The position numbers were made by a program, and so were the translations under genes. Source: Undaria pinnatifida (Eukaryota > Sar > Phaeophyceae > Laminariales > Alariaceae). Taken from it: a stretch of 64,000 bases of DNA. The first letter of the stretch is position 1. The number at the start of each line of letters is the position of its first letter. Location: positions 1,177,984 through 1,241,983 of the forward strand of contig JABAKD010000003.1 of assembly GCA_012845835.1 (NCBI GenBank), written 5' to 3'. Shown here piece after piece: positions 20,906 through 33,249 of the stretch. Below the pieces are notes generated by a model that was given only the letters and a program-made list of their open reading frames with translations, had not been told where the DNA came from and made no database searches.

Positions 20906-23283
20906 TGGGCTGCCGTGATATTAATTGCCGTTATTCTCTTTGGGAGCCCGAGGGAATTGCATGGGTTCCTTGGCAGCTGCTAATAAGGGAACAAAATGGG
21001 TTTCAATGACGTCCAGCGGGATCTCATAGAAGATCCTACGGGATCCCCTGGGATCGCACGGAACTCCACGTCATCCCGCGTGGGGCGTCCTGAAAAAACT
21101 CTGAGCTTATGCGCTCTGGTCATGGATCTTGCGACGTGCAATCCGCATGTTTCGTGTTGCAAGAGGTATCTGACCAACCCGAAACACTCTTTTTCGTTTC
21201 ACGATATCCATGCACTCCTCTTGAAATGGTAATGACATCATAGGGGAACCCATAAGATCCGATGGGATCCGATCGGATCCCAAAATACGCTATGTAAGAG
21301 ACCGTGGCGTTGACCCCTTGGCCGACCGCCACTACACCAGAACCAGCACAATAAGGTCAAATAGAGGCTTTCACGCACCCACAAAAACCTGTTTGCCAAT
21401 GCCAATTTGTCATATTTGATCGTAACCGCGAGCAGCGTTTTTAGTGCCTGTCTCTAAACCCCAATCCTAACGCTAACATAATAGCATAGGGCGCTGTTTA
21501 CAGACACGGGGCACCCTGTTGCGGGTCTCTCTGCTGCTATTAAATAGCCAGGTCCAACGTTGGTCGCTCACTTGTATTCGAGAAGCTCTTGTACTAGTCC
21601 CACTAGCCACGGATAAGACTGAGCGCGGGGCGCGGGTAAATGCAGTTCATCATCCCCCTTTTCTTCCTTTACGCACACGCCTTTGTCCTTTACGCGCACG
21701 CCTTCAACAGCATGTGAAACCTTTTTCATACCATTTCCGTATCCTACATCCTGTACAGTGTTAGGCTTCCAGGGCAATACCATAAGTATTACCTTAGCCC
21801 ACGGCCCAACCCTCGTCCTAATACTAGTGATACATTGGGTGTACGTTGTTTAGCAGACCTCAAGGGGGACGCGGGGTTGCCTGTGCCGGGAAGTGATCTC
21901 CTCCTGGTTCATAGTGTCTCTTATTGATTTCTCAGTTGGCAGCTCACAGCCCGGACACAAGGCAGGCAAGTATCATTCGACGCATGGCACGTGCTACGAC
22001 AGAGGTGCGCCACTTTTTTTTTATGAGGTTTTTCCTAACTTGAAGAGCTGCGCGCCTCACCCAAGAAAACGGTCCTCGAGAAAGTTAGAAAAATCTCCCC
22101 GATGAACAATCCTATGGCATACGGTAGGTATACAACGCGACTTTTAAAGAATAAAACACCAGATAGATGGTACTTCACAGTAGGCTGCAAAGGCTGGCGC
22201 AGGTGGCTGTTAGACCGACCGACCAGACACGCTGTGTCGAGGATGTGAAAAGTTGAAGACGCTTGAAAAAGAAGGTGTCGCTTGTGGGCAAGAAACCGTT
22301 CTTAGGACGATGAATTGTGATAAGTTCGGATGCCGGGTGACAGGTGTGAGCAGGAGAGGGTATCAACACGTTGACAAACAACAAGAAACGAATTTCCGAG
22401 GAGTTTTGGCTAAGGAGCTGTTATTATGGGATCTCCTCTACCCCGCCGACGACGCCAGTTTAGTAGTATTGGGGCGCTACGCTCAAATATCAGCTGTCCC
22501 CTTTATAGCTGGCAGGCATTGTCGCCTGCCTGAACGAACGCCTCCGCCCTCCCTTCTGTCAGAAGGCATCCGGCGGACAGAAGGCGACTGATACCAGAGA
22601 TGTAGCATCCAAGCAACCCTCGCGTGAGTGACCACTACGGAGCCAGAGGCACCCCTGCATGGCAGCAGTCGGTCTCTAGGTCCATGTTTCTTCCCCCAAT
22701 ACAGTTACAGAACCCCGTTATTTCGAAAGCGCGTCAGTCTAAAAGTGACACATCTGTCGTAGAACGTATAATAGCACACTCTATCACAGTGAGAGGAGGG
22801 CAACGATGCTCGCAGCATCCCTGTCACGTACATTATCGCCCAACATATGAGAGATGACCTTTTTGACGCGACATGCTCCATCGGCCATCAGACCGTCATG
22901 AACATATTTCGCGTCACCATTGATATGGCTTCACCTCACGCCTATGGCCTACCTATTTAGACAGAGCACGCTAACAACAATGTCGCAATTTCTCCGCGAG
23001 TCGACGAGCTAACGGAGTACTTGGTGGCATCTTGACGCGATTATTTTTCCGTAGCAGGGAGGGGAACAAAGGCCTTCCCGGGGTTGGCGCTAGGGTTAGG
23101 ATTGGGGTACACTCCAACTGATTCGCGACTTTGATCATTATCCCATTCTTTTTCTAAGTAGTTGTGACCCCAAAAACAGGGTTCAATGGCAAATGTATGG
23201 GTTACAAACCCCAGCATCCGAATTTCGACGCAATCAGAACGAGGTTTAAACCAAATGACTAAAAAAAATCATATCCATTCGTT
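20906..23283. other. Non-coding stretch, possible further LTR-family trace
   Basis: I see no gene. Clustered GGATCC/GATC palindromes occur at 21027-21055 and 21258-21282. A minus-strand TGGCGTCGTCGGCGGGG (22441-22457) resembles the primer-binding-like site of the small LTR families, but I could not define an LTR beside it. A hairpin GGCAGGC-attgtc-GCCTGCC lies near 22512-22531. Confidence 0.4.
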
Positions 23284-23309
23284 GTGATATATCGGCTTAC
23301 ACTTCTAGC

Positions 23310-23640
23310 TCCCCCCCTCTCCTCCCGCTCCTCTTCTTTTTCTCCACTCCCTGGACTCTCTCTCGCCTCTCTTTTCCGCCTTGTTTCCCCCCTCCTCCTC
23401 CTCCTCCTCCTCCTCCTCCTCAATTTCCTCGTCCTCCTCCTCCTTCTCCTCCAACTCCAACTTCAACTCCAACTCTAACTCCAACCCCTCAAACTCCTCA
23501 AACTCTTCCTCCTCTTCCAACTCCAACTTCAACTCCAACTCCAACTCCTCCAACTCCTCCAACTCCAACTCCTTCAACTCTCCCTCCTGCCCCTTCTCGT
23601 CCTCGTCTTCCCCCCCCTCCCCCCCTTCCCCCTCTTCCCT
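23310..23640. repeat. Pyrimidine-rich CTC/CCAACT tract
   Basis: Strongly strand-biased: CTCCTC triplets (23391-23450), then CCAACT and TCAACT hexamers (23451-23580), then CCCCCTCC runs. Frames through it are low-complexity by composition (Ser/Asn on plus, Glu/Leu on minus). Confidence 0.85.
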
Positions 23641-26600
23641 CGCACCTTACAAATTTGTTTTGTCAGAAATATGCTAGCCATGTGACGCTATGTAGAACGA
23701 CCTTCAACATCGATCGCTCACAAAACACTCAAAGAAAGAAACAAGAAAAAACTGGAGAAACATTATATATAAGAGAGAAGACCTATACACGGAGTGCAAC
23801 TCTCTTCTCGACAGGCGTGACATACGCTACGGTGAGAGAGTGCCACCGATCCTTTTCTGAGGCGCTTTACCTCAGGAGAGGTGTATGACTCAACCCAAAA
23901 CATGCATGGAGTAAATCAAAAATGCAAACCGATTAACAAGCCCATGACCTGAATATACACAAAGAAACAATACTGCAAGGACAATTAACGAATTCCGCCG
24001 GTTTTGAGTTAAGGAGACCCATCATTGAGATTTTTGTGTGTTTTCGCGAAAAAGTGATATTAATAGCAGTACCTCTGTCGTAGCACGCGCACGTACACAC
24101 AGTTTTGCATCGATCCAGTACACCTGCTGCCCTTGCTCCACCCGTCCGTCCCTTCTTTGGTTCTTGTCTAGGTGAAGCAAAAACAGGTTTACTGGCTTGG
24201 TGTAGGGCAGGTGTATGCGCGCGTAAAACAACAGCGTCGAGCAAAGCACGCACATGATTGTTTCGGTTCCCAGACAAAGATGCCGCGATATCGAGAGCAA
24301 AAATTGTCTGTTCTCCGGGCGTTGCACTACACACACGCAACCGCTCGGTGTTTCGGATGCGTGGTAATGCGTGCTGCGACGATAGAGGTAGAGTTTTTCG
24401 GCTTTTTTATTTCTGACGGACGGGGGGGGGTCCTCAACCCAAATTCGTGATTTCGTTTTTTTTTTCCCGAAAACCCCCGTCGTTTACCTAGGTGATGGGA
24501 TGGTGTATCAGGTATTAGCACTCTGCAGTAGCAAGAACAAAACAAAGGACGCTGTTCTAGGCTGGATTTAGGGCGCGTTCTATGTATTCTAACTTTGGTG
24601 TGACGGCTCCCGGATTTAGTACTTTTTTGTGGAACTCCCGGCCTGGCGTTCGTGGTTGTCGTTGTGTTGGTGTCAATAGGCGTCCGGTACTGTCGTGTTG
24701 TTGTGGTGGTGTATGTGTGTACAAATTGCAGTGCTGCAGCGCATCAGGGCATCGTATGCGAGCGCGACTGATACCAGTCTGGTGTGGCTGCCGAGCCGCG
24801 TATGCAGTGCAGCGCGTAGTTGCGGCTTTGCGGTTACTGCGTTGTGCGTGCTAGAGGGGGCTGCATATCGCATATCCCCATCTTCGGTCATCGACACGCT
24901 GAATTATACGCTGTACACGTTGTCGCAGGGTATGACAAAACTAAAGTACAAGTGACATTTTTTTCGTGATTGTGCAATTAATACACAAACACTGAAGCAG
25001 CGGCCATTGTCGGTCTGGCCCGGACGACCGCCCAGCAACCCACCCACCTCTCCATACACGCTTTCACAAGCAGCATTTTCTATAGAAAACCTAAAAGGCA
25101 CCCCAGCGGTGAGATCGAAAAAAAATCGTCGAGGGGCGTGTTTTGTACGGTCACTCCCCCCACAAACACCCTTTGCGTCACCACATGGGCTAAGGAAGAC
25201 CAAACCAGGCTCCACTATTCGCTACCTCTGGCATGGCACGCCTCCCACCCCGTGACTCCCGTATTCACCCTCTTTGTCTGGATGCGGCGCAACGAGCTCG
25301 CCGAACCGCGTTGATCCAGTCGCTACCTGGTGGGATATCATAGATGTCTGGTATGCAAGCCGATATGCGTTGACCCAGCCCCTGCCTGACGGGATACCCT
25401 AGGTCTGTGACCCTGTCGCGGTGGCGTCATATCGAGGGTCATATTTTAACAAAAACACAAATGTCGCCAGTCGTTAAAAAAACGTGTCATTTTCGCGAGT
25501 CGTAACATCGAGCAATAATAATGGAAAAAAAAACACACTGAAAATGATGATTATATACGATTCGATTCGTGAGGAGAAAAAGGTGACTTAGTTTTGGGAA
25601 ACGTGACATAATAATGTCAATCCGCAAATGTTACCAAAATGTTTTTTCTTTTTTTGTTCCTTAGGGATTACGCTTGTTGTTCTAATTTCAACTCATCATG
25701 ACTATCATCAAGTCCGGGACCACCCTTTTCTCTCTGACTGCAGCGACGGTTGCCGTGACAAGCAACGAAAACGGGACGGTGAGCTGCCGACGAGCGTGCT
25801 CGGCTCTTGTGCGGGCGACCATGGCAATGGCATCGTACTCGCAAACCATGAGAGTGCCGATCGCGTTGCCATCAACAGCATCGACAGCGACGACAACATC
25901 AACAGCGCCTCCACCGCCACCACCACCACAGACAACGACAATGGCAACAGCAAAGGTAATGACAACAGCAAAGACAATGACAACGGCGCTAAATATACAT
26001 AGACGCACATAATTAGCATGGACAATGACAAGGATAATAGCAACGACAACGTCAACAACAATAGGTGGCAACAACATGTAGCAACGACAGCAACAGAAAC
26101 GAAACATGGCAAGGACCACAGCTTCATCAACAGCAACAATATCATCAGCAGCAATTTACAGCAACAACAACAACTCCGCTCTTGCTCGCTTCGCGTTGAA
26201 AAATGCAAACCCGCCACCACCAAACACACCCGTTTAGCCACATACAAGACCCCCGCCGATTTCTGGACGTGCATCAAGCTTCCACACCTCCTTTAACCCA
26301 AGACGCTGTTACATTGATGGACGCGGGCGAGGGCACCAGGGGGCTTCGTGATGCACACAGATAAACACAGGTGTATTTCACAGGTGTGTTTGTCTTGCGG
26401 TAGATGCATCCACAAAAAACACACTTCAAATCAAACGATACCAGTAGAACCCACCTGTCTACCCGCTTGCAGTGCTAAGTTGCCCCCACCCGTCCCGACC
26501 GTCTGTTATTCCGCCCACCCTGAACCAAATTCCACTGCCTCTCGTGCCCGTCTGGTACCCCCCCCCACCCTGAACCAAACTTCGTACGCAAGGGAAGGGT

Positions 26601-26701
26601 ACGTCTCGCATTGGTTTTCAGCCCCCCCCCTCCCATGATGTTTCGCAGCGTTAACTCGAGACACATCGGAAAGGATGCCGCCGCGATCCAATTATCAATA
26701 G
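23641..26701. other. Non-coding stretch with minor repeats
   Basis: I see no gene. A roughly 110-bp repeat (23990-24105; TTGAGTTAAGGAGAC...TGTCGTAGCACG) recurs at 29365-29465. A partial tandem repeat (GCGTTGA.CCAG..CCTGCCTG/CTACCTGG) lies at 25290-25400. CAA/GACAA-rich low complexity occupies 25880-26170. Confidence 0.5.
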
Positions 26702-27145
26702 CATGCGCCGCAACATCTTAGTCAGCGACAAGCGTTGCCGAGTGGTTGAGCCTCCAATGTACGGGAGAGGCAGCCGCTTCTATCCTAATATTAATGGCAT
26801 GGGGCACCACGATCTTAGCCGACCAGCCAGCAGCGAACCGTTGCCAAATCACCGAATACCTATTATATGGAAGCTTCCGCAGCTTCGATCCATGGTTATT
26901 AACAGCATGCGCTTGAGCCAATCCGCGGCGAGCTGTGCCGAGTGGTTGAGTCTCTATAATACGCAAAATTGACACCGGTACGATCATAATATTAAGAGCA
27001 TGCGCCACCACGATATTAGCCAGTCAGCGACCAAACTCGTTGAGTTTCCATTATGCTCGCAAAACCGCCGCTTCGGTCCAAACAGCATGCGCAACCACGA
27101 CAACAGCCAACGAATCAGCAGCGAGCTTTGCTGAGTCGTATATCC
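26702..27145. repeat. Degenerate tandem array with tRNA A-box-like words
   Basis: About five units start with CATGCGC or CATGGGGC at 26702, 26798, 26906, 26999 and 27085, spaced 87-108 bp. Shared blocks are CACCACGATATTAGCC, TTGCCGAGTGGTTGAG, CCGCTTC.ATCCTAATATTAA. GCCGAGTGGTTGAG (26733, 26938) is close to the D-arm/A box of tRNA-Leu or tRNA-Ser. No B box is visible at tRNA spacing. Confidence 0.7.
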
Positions 27146-27413
27146 CCCTTCCCCCCCCCCGGTATGGCGCACACGTGCAAAACTTCGTCCAAGCACCGTT
27201 TCTAAAGCTCATTTTTCATCCCCGACGCCCATTTCACGCGCGCGTTGTTTATAGGCGCAGGCACGGCTCAGGAGAAGGGACGGCGGTTGAAGCGAGGGTC
27301 TGGGTTAGGTTGATATGACCACACAGGAGCAGTTCGGGCCGGAGATGCGGGAATATGCTTGCTGAGTTGCTTTCACTGCCTTTCCTTCTTTTGGCGTACG
27401 CTTGCTGAACTAG

Positions 27414-28694
27414 CTATTTTCTTTGCTCCGCCAGCTCTGAAGTCAGCTTGCGCTCCTTGCGAACGAGAATATGGAAATGCTTTTTTGCGGCCGCGATGGC
27501 ACTATTAGCCTCGCCGATGTCATGGATCAACGCCGGCGCCCTGCTAACATACTCCCGCATCTCGTCCAGCACGGCGTCATCCTTCTTCTTGAACTCAAAT
27601 TGGTACTTCTTCTCCGCTTCAAGGCTGCGCGTCGCCGCAGCGCACCGGTCCCTGTAGTCCTGCACTCTGCCCTCCGAAGCGGCGATTTCTTCAGCAGCCT
27701 GCCGGACGAACGTCTGCAGATCCCGAGCTTCCTCTCTCCTCTTCACCTTAATCGCCGCTATCAGCTGCTCCACGGTGCTTTCCGCAGGCAATCCCTTGCC
27801 CGGCTTAGACTGCAGGATTGCCGCCAGTTGCTTGTTGGCCTCATCCTTAATTTTTGTCGCTTCGCGATTGGATTTTTCGCGTTGTTCCCCGAAGCTCTTG
27901 GCCATGAGAGCGAGTAGCTCAACCATCCCAACACTAGAGCCGCCGAACATTTTCGCCACGCTTATGTCGGTCTCGGCTAGAGCTTCCATCTCCTCTAGGA
28001 ATTCCTTCTGCATCTCCAAAATTATTTCGGGCTCGTCAGCGACGGCTAGTTTTTCGCGCATCGTCTGCAGCGCGTTGTGGAGGTCGCTCGAAGAGGTCCG
28101 CGTCCCTATTAAGTCCTCGCGCGCAAGCCGCCGGCTCTCTACGAACGCCTCGGCCAACTCATTTTCGAGTACTTTGACATCTTCCTCTTCCTCCATATTT
28201 CCCCCCTCTCCCTTTGCCTCCTTCCCTTTCCCCCCACCCCTTCCCTCCTCCTCCTCCTCCTCCTCCTCCCTCCCGTCCTCCTGCCCCTCCTCCCCCTCCA
28301 CCTCAGAAGTGGCGTTATAGGCGGCCGTTAGGTCGCGAAGATGGGGGTGTCTCTCGCTCAAAACTCGGAGACTCTCCCGCAGAAGCGCACGATCCGCCCT
28401 AGAAGTGGACAGGTGACTCTCAGCAACCACCGCCAACTTATCGCGTACAGGAAGGTTTTCCCGTGTAGGCAGGCGAAGTCGACGCCATACCCTGCGCTCG
28501 CTCGTGACAACGCATATGATAATCACCGTTATGACAGGCGCAATGATCTCCGTCAAGGCGGTCCAGGTGAGCGAAATCACGGCTCCAGAGAAGAGCCAAC
28601 GACCACCGTCTTCTCCTCCCGTTCCTCCTCCTTCTGCTGTGGTTAGCTCTGCTTCCATCAAAGATGCTGCCGGTTTCACGCTTCGCGGGTTCAT
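27414..28694 (-). CDS. Membrane-anchored acidic coiled-coil protein, function unknown
   Basis: An intact 426-codon frame on the minus strand starts at ATG 28694 (A at -3) and stops at 27414. Residues about 34-63 form one long hydrophobic helix (WTALTEIIAPVITVIIICVV), followed by an Arg-rich flank. That suits a single-pass membrane protein with the charged part on the cytosolic side. Residues about 130-175 are an acidic Glu/Gly/Lys run encoded by a GGA-rich repeat. From about 175 to the end the sequence is Ala/Glu/Lys/Arg-rich with heptad-like spacing (EAEKKYQFEFKKKDD, KHFHILVRKERKLTSELAEQRK), probably coiled coil. Normal composition outside the acidic run and lack of stops support a real gene. 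I recognise no family. The frame stays open upstream to 28724, so an upstream exon is possible. The layout of hydrophobic segment plus Glu-rich tail recalls the locus at 54887-57424, though no sequence match was seen. Confidence 0.7.
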   Translation of the reverse strand: MNPRSVKPAASLMEAELTTAEGGGTGGEDGGRWLFSGAVISLTWTALTEIIAPVITVIIICVVTSERRVWRRLRLPTRENLPVRDKLAVVAESHLSTSRADRALLRESLRVLSERHPHLRDLTAAYNATSEVEGEEGQEDGREEEEEEEEGRGGGKGKEAKGEGGNMEEEEDVKVLENELAEAFVESRRLAREDLIGTRTSSSDLHNALQTMREKLAVADEPEIILEMQKEFLEEMEALAETDISVAKMFGGSSVGMVELLALMAKSFGEQREKSNREATKIKDEANKQLAAILQSKPGKGLPAESTVEQLIAAIKVKRREEARDLQTFVRQAAEEIAASEGRVQDYRDRCAAATRSLEAEKKYQFEFKKKDDAVLDEMREYVSRAPALIHDIGEANSAIAAAKKHFHILVRKERKLTSELAEQRK

Positions 28695-31600
28695 TATTAT
28701 GGTAGGTAAGGCAGACAGCAGCACCTCCCCTTTCTTGCGCCGCGATTACGCCGGAACAATGATGGAACACCGAACTCTTTAAGAATGACCGCTAGCCGTG
28801 CTTGTTGGGATCGCGACGAAAACGATGACGAGCTGGAGCCCGAACACTGAACGTCCACTGCCTGTACTTTGTCGTGGCCGCGAAAATGATGATGATGTTG
28901 ATGAGCACCGTACACTGAAGAATGGACACGTGGTGTGCTTGTTGGACGATGCGGTGGTGTCGGTCGCCGAATCTTGGTAGGGCGTGGGTTGGGGAGGAAG
29001 TGAAGAAGCGAAGGGCACCAATAACCCTGTCGTACTGTCGTTCGGTTTGAGTATCTACCTGCATTCGAGAGTCAGCGCAGAAACCCCATGGAGGTGTTTT
29101 TGGTGAGTTCGCAACGAAAGGAGGCAGACCGATGCTAATATTTGTCAACCCCTGTAAGACTGGACACATGATACGGTAAAGAGGTGCACCAACCGTGTGT
29201 GTGTGTTCTGAGGCTCTTTAACCTATTGAGGAGCTCTATGCTATTAACAGTATACTTCACCCAAAAACTGTTTTTTGAGCAAACTGAAAGTGAAAAATCC
29301 GATTGAGCAAACCCCAAACAAAGCCTAGGTACACAAAAACAGTCATTTTGGCAAAGAAAGAATGGGGCTTATTCCGTCAAAATTGAGTTAAGGAGACTCG
29401 TCATCGAAAACAAAAAAAAAATGCGCAGAACGTGCTACAGTAGTCGTACCCTTTGTCGTAGCACGTTCAGATAATAGTTTGACCAATCAATGAGTGCTGC
29501 CCCCATCTTAGCACGCGGCGAGTTCAGATCGAAAAAATCAGGGCTATTCACGGGTCAGAATGCTTTCAAAATCTCGCGAGCCGAGTCGGGTCGGGTCAGG
29601 AGGTGTTGGAAATGTCCCGGGTTGGGTCAGGTCGGGTTAAGAGGTGTTCGAAAATATCACCAGTCGGGTCGGGCCACCTTGACCCGGCCCGACCCGCGAG
29701 CAGTGATCCGGTCCGCGAAAAGCGCTGGAAAAAAATGACGACACTACACATGGCGACTACAGCATGTTCCACACGGAGCAACGCGGACTGCGGGGCTCGG
29801 GGGGGTGATGCCTTGGATAGTTGACTAGAAAGCAAGGGGGATTGTACAACACAAGGCTAGCCTGAACTGTCGCATGTCGCACAACTCGCACTGCGACAAG
29901 ACTGCGCAGTTTCTCGTTTCTTCGTTTAATGTCGCTACTATGCATTGGACCCAAGATACACTTGCTTGTAATGATACTTCTAAAATAGTATGGGATAGTC
30001 ACACTTTTACCATATCTAAAACGTGTTGAAGGTCGTGGGTTCAGGTTCCACTGCATTTGGCTGAGGTTGCACCGCATTTCTTCGTGTGACGTATGCATCA
30101 GATATCCGAGGGAGTCATTTTTGGGTAGGATGTCTAGCTCATTCATCTCCCACACACACATACGCAGACACCTGCTCTACTGCAGCAGTTCGATCTGTCC
30201 CTGCTGGCATCGACACACAGGAAATCATACTCGTAACGTATATTGGCAAAAAAAAAATGTGGTGAGAAACCGGGGTGCTGTTGTCCCAACCTACCAGGGG
30301 TTTCAATATAACGGCGTCGGGATTTCGTGATTTCCGACAGCACACGTCAGTTAAACTCAGCCTGGCTATCTTTAACTCTCCTTGGGCTGTAGAGAGAGAA
30401 AACACGACGAATGCAGCATCGACCTGGGATTATATTAGAAGATGGTAACCTGAGTGTCCAACTGACAACGTGGTATCATAGTTGCACGACAGCTGCGTGC
30501 TTGGGGGGGGGTGTACACGATATTCATGAATGGAGGTAGTCGTATGACCATAGCTATTAGACCCTCGCATCACAATAATGCCGGAACGGAGGATGTCGGG
30601 TTTTCAACGACCAGGGAGGCATTGCTTGCGCCAAGCGCGAAGCAGTGTGAGGTGTTCGGCGAGTCACATGAAGGGTGAGCTGCATCCTGCTAAGAACCGC
30701 TTGTGAGGCCGACTTGCATATGGATGACAGGTTCAATGAGTTAGTTTAATTTCCGATATGATCACCTCCGGAGGCAGCAACGGGAGTACACTGTAACCGC
30801 CTCGTGAGTGCCTTGCCATGTTCACACTACGTGGTACGACCATTCCCCTTGTGCGGCGTAAAAGTTCTCCGCCACGCACAAATGATCTAACTCAACCGCC
30901 AGCAGCTGTAATCGACCGCCAAAAGGAAAAAAAAAAAACGGGGCCCTGGTGGTCTAGATTATGTAGTGAATGGCATGTTTCACAGTGTCGTTGCCAACCG
31001 ACGCCAACCCAACCCCCGTATAAAAAATGCAGGGGGGGGGCGTGATGCGATGGGGGTAGGACTTGTTGGCTATTTATTTGCTGGATGGCGGGGCTCCTCA
31101 ACCCCTTGAGAGCCCCAACATCGCTCTCTATATAAAATTCAATTAAATTTGTCACCATAAAAGGTTTCCAGTTGTTGTAAAGGCGTTAACCCAAAGCCGT
31201 CGGAGTGTCATTTTTGTTTTTGTTTTGCGAAGTTATCGCTTTGTTCACGTAGACCATGGGGTTGGATTGCTGATCGGGTTTTGCAACTTCATGTGTTTCC
31301 AAAATAAGTATTTGGGTGGGGTAAAAAAGAGGTCCTTGAGTGAGCAAGACTCACGAAAAAAACCCGGTGAAACCTCTCCCGTAGCGTGCGTCGACAACGC
31401 GCCCAGCACGATGCTATTCGTACGGCTGCCGGCGCGCCCATGCTTGACGGTCTGTGCCATACTGCCGGAATTTCGGTTCCATCGGTCGCTCTATACCCGC
31501 GGTTAGTGCTTTCTCACTTACATGCTGCGTGTTCGTGGACAGCTGGCCTATAGACTACTGGTAAAGGTTAGTCAATCACATAACCCAGGGTAGGCCTTAC

Positions 31601-31903
31601 AGTAGCGCTGCAATATGCAAGTACTGGTATTTTCTCCCGGGCACCTGGTAGTTGTCCGGTGCAGCATGCACGAAGTTTATTGGTGATCCCTTCACCTCGA
31701 AGTAAAGATGCTCCATTTCCAAGCGGTTTGTCCCCGAGTACGGTGGATGCAGTTGTTAACAATTGATGCTGTGGACACGTGCTTACGAATAGTAGTATCA
31801 TAAACATTGCATTAAATTATTATTTTCGTCTGAGGCCCGTCTCAATCGAGGAGCTCTGTACGAAAAATCTGGTATCTGAGAAAACTGAAAATGTAACCAT
31901 GGT
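28695..31903. other. Non-coding stretch
   Basis: I see no gene. The second copy of the roughly 110-bp repeat lies at 29365-29465. CGGGTCGGGTCAGG-type short repeats occur at 29583-29700. Remaining frames are short and unrecognised. Confidence 0.45.
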
Positions 31904-31910
31904 CTGTTGC

Positions 31911-31997
<87 letters not shown>
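31904..31997. repeat. Compound (TTG)n(TTA)n microsatellite
   Basis: About 60 bp of pure TTG passes into about 30 bp of TTA. It directly abuts the second copy of the 345-bp dispersed repeat, at that repeat's A-rich edge. Confidence 0.97.
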
Positions 31998-31998
<1 letters not shown>

Positions 31999-32341
31999 AT
32001 AAAAAATGAAAATACACTCCAGCTGTGAGATCGAAGATTTCGTCGAAACTCATCTTTGCAAGCTGTGTGTGATACTCCGATCGCGCGCATTACGAGTTGT
32101 GTGTCCTCATTAAGGATAAAGGTCGGCGACTCCCCTTACAACTACAGTGTAGCTATCAGGGTCAACAGGGTGATTTTAGTCAGTCTGTGCGCGGAAACTA
32201 TAAAACCCGTTTCTGAGGGGGACAAAATCTGACAGCTGTGGAGGGAAATGTATCCTTTTATCAAGTGAATCTTGTATGTCGAATAACCGGTGAGGGGGGG
32301 GGCGGAGTTTTGAAGGACGTGGGGGGCCTGGTTTTGATCAA
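31998..32341 (+). repeat. 345-bp dispersed repeat, copy 2
   Basis: Nearly identical to 941-1285 along its whole length and ends at the same TTTTGATCAA. Its left edge joins a (TTA)n tract and its right edge a region of long G runs. Confidence 0.85.
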
Positions 32342-33249
32342 AAGCGAGCGGGTTTGGAGGAGGGGGGGGGGGGGGGGGGAAGGCGGGGGGAATTTGTGCA
32401 TGTAAGTTATAAATCCTTTCAAGGGGATACATCTGACGGTTTTGGCACCAGTTTATTATTGGGGGGGTGGGGGGTTGGGGCGGGGGGGTGGCGTGTGGGG
32501 CAGCTCAATATGTGCGTGGAAACTATACATTATTTTGAGGGGATAAATGTGACGGTTTTGGAAATAATGCATCAGTTTATCATGTATATCCTGGGGTAAG
32601 TCGTACAATCAGTGAGTAGAGAGAGGGTGGAGTGTTCGAGGGGGTGGGGTTGGGATGGGTTGGGGGGGGGGAGGTGGGGGGTGGGGGCGGGGGGGGCGGG
32701 GGAGGGGGCGGGGGGGGGGCGGGGGGGGGGGGGGGGAGGAAGGGTTTTAGGTGAGGGGTTTGTTATACGTGTGGTGCTAGGTCTAGGCGATGGTGCGGGT
32801 GATGGGGAAGAAGGGGGCGTTCGGGGCGGGGGGGGAGGGAAAGCAGCGGTATGGCTGGCTCTCGAAAGATAATGAGGTGATGATATTATTATCATAATTA
32901 TCATTATTATTGCCCCCCGACAATATAGCGTAGATGCCGTTCTGATGTAAATCGAATATCCTTCCATAAAGCAGCAGCAGCACCTAATATGAATTCGAAC
33001 GATCGCACCATAACGCAGTGGTATCTTCCGCCAGCCATTTGCCCATTAATTCCTTTCCCCACATATATATATATATATTATTCTCCTTTTATCTACTGTT
33101 TCCTTTCCCTATAGTCTATATGTCCATGGTCTATTAATAAGCGTACATTGTTTTTGTTGCAGAACAGTACCACCAGGTAATAACATATCGACAATTTCGG
33201 CTTGATGAGCCCCGTCATTCGAAAACATACTGGTATTATTATAGACCTA
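32342..33249. other. G-run-rich non-coding stretch
   Basis: Very long G runs (32357-32379, 32461-32495, 32660-32740) separated by short A/T words. Many GGG blocks could form G-quadruplexes on the plus strand. An (AT)n tract lies at 33063-33078. No gene is seen. Confidence 0.7.

Noticed and set aside
23305-23577. Glu/Leu-rich 90-codon minus frame
   Set aside because: Pure CTC/CCAACT low complexity.
25628-26119. Asn/Asp/Ser-rich frames near 25.6-26.1 kb
   Set aside because: They come from a GACAA/CAACA low-complexity tract.
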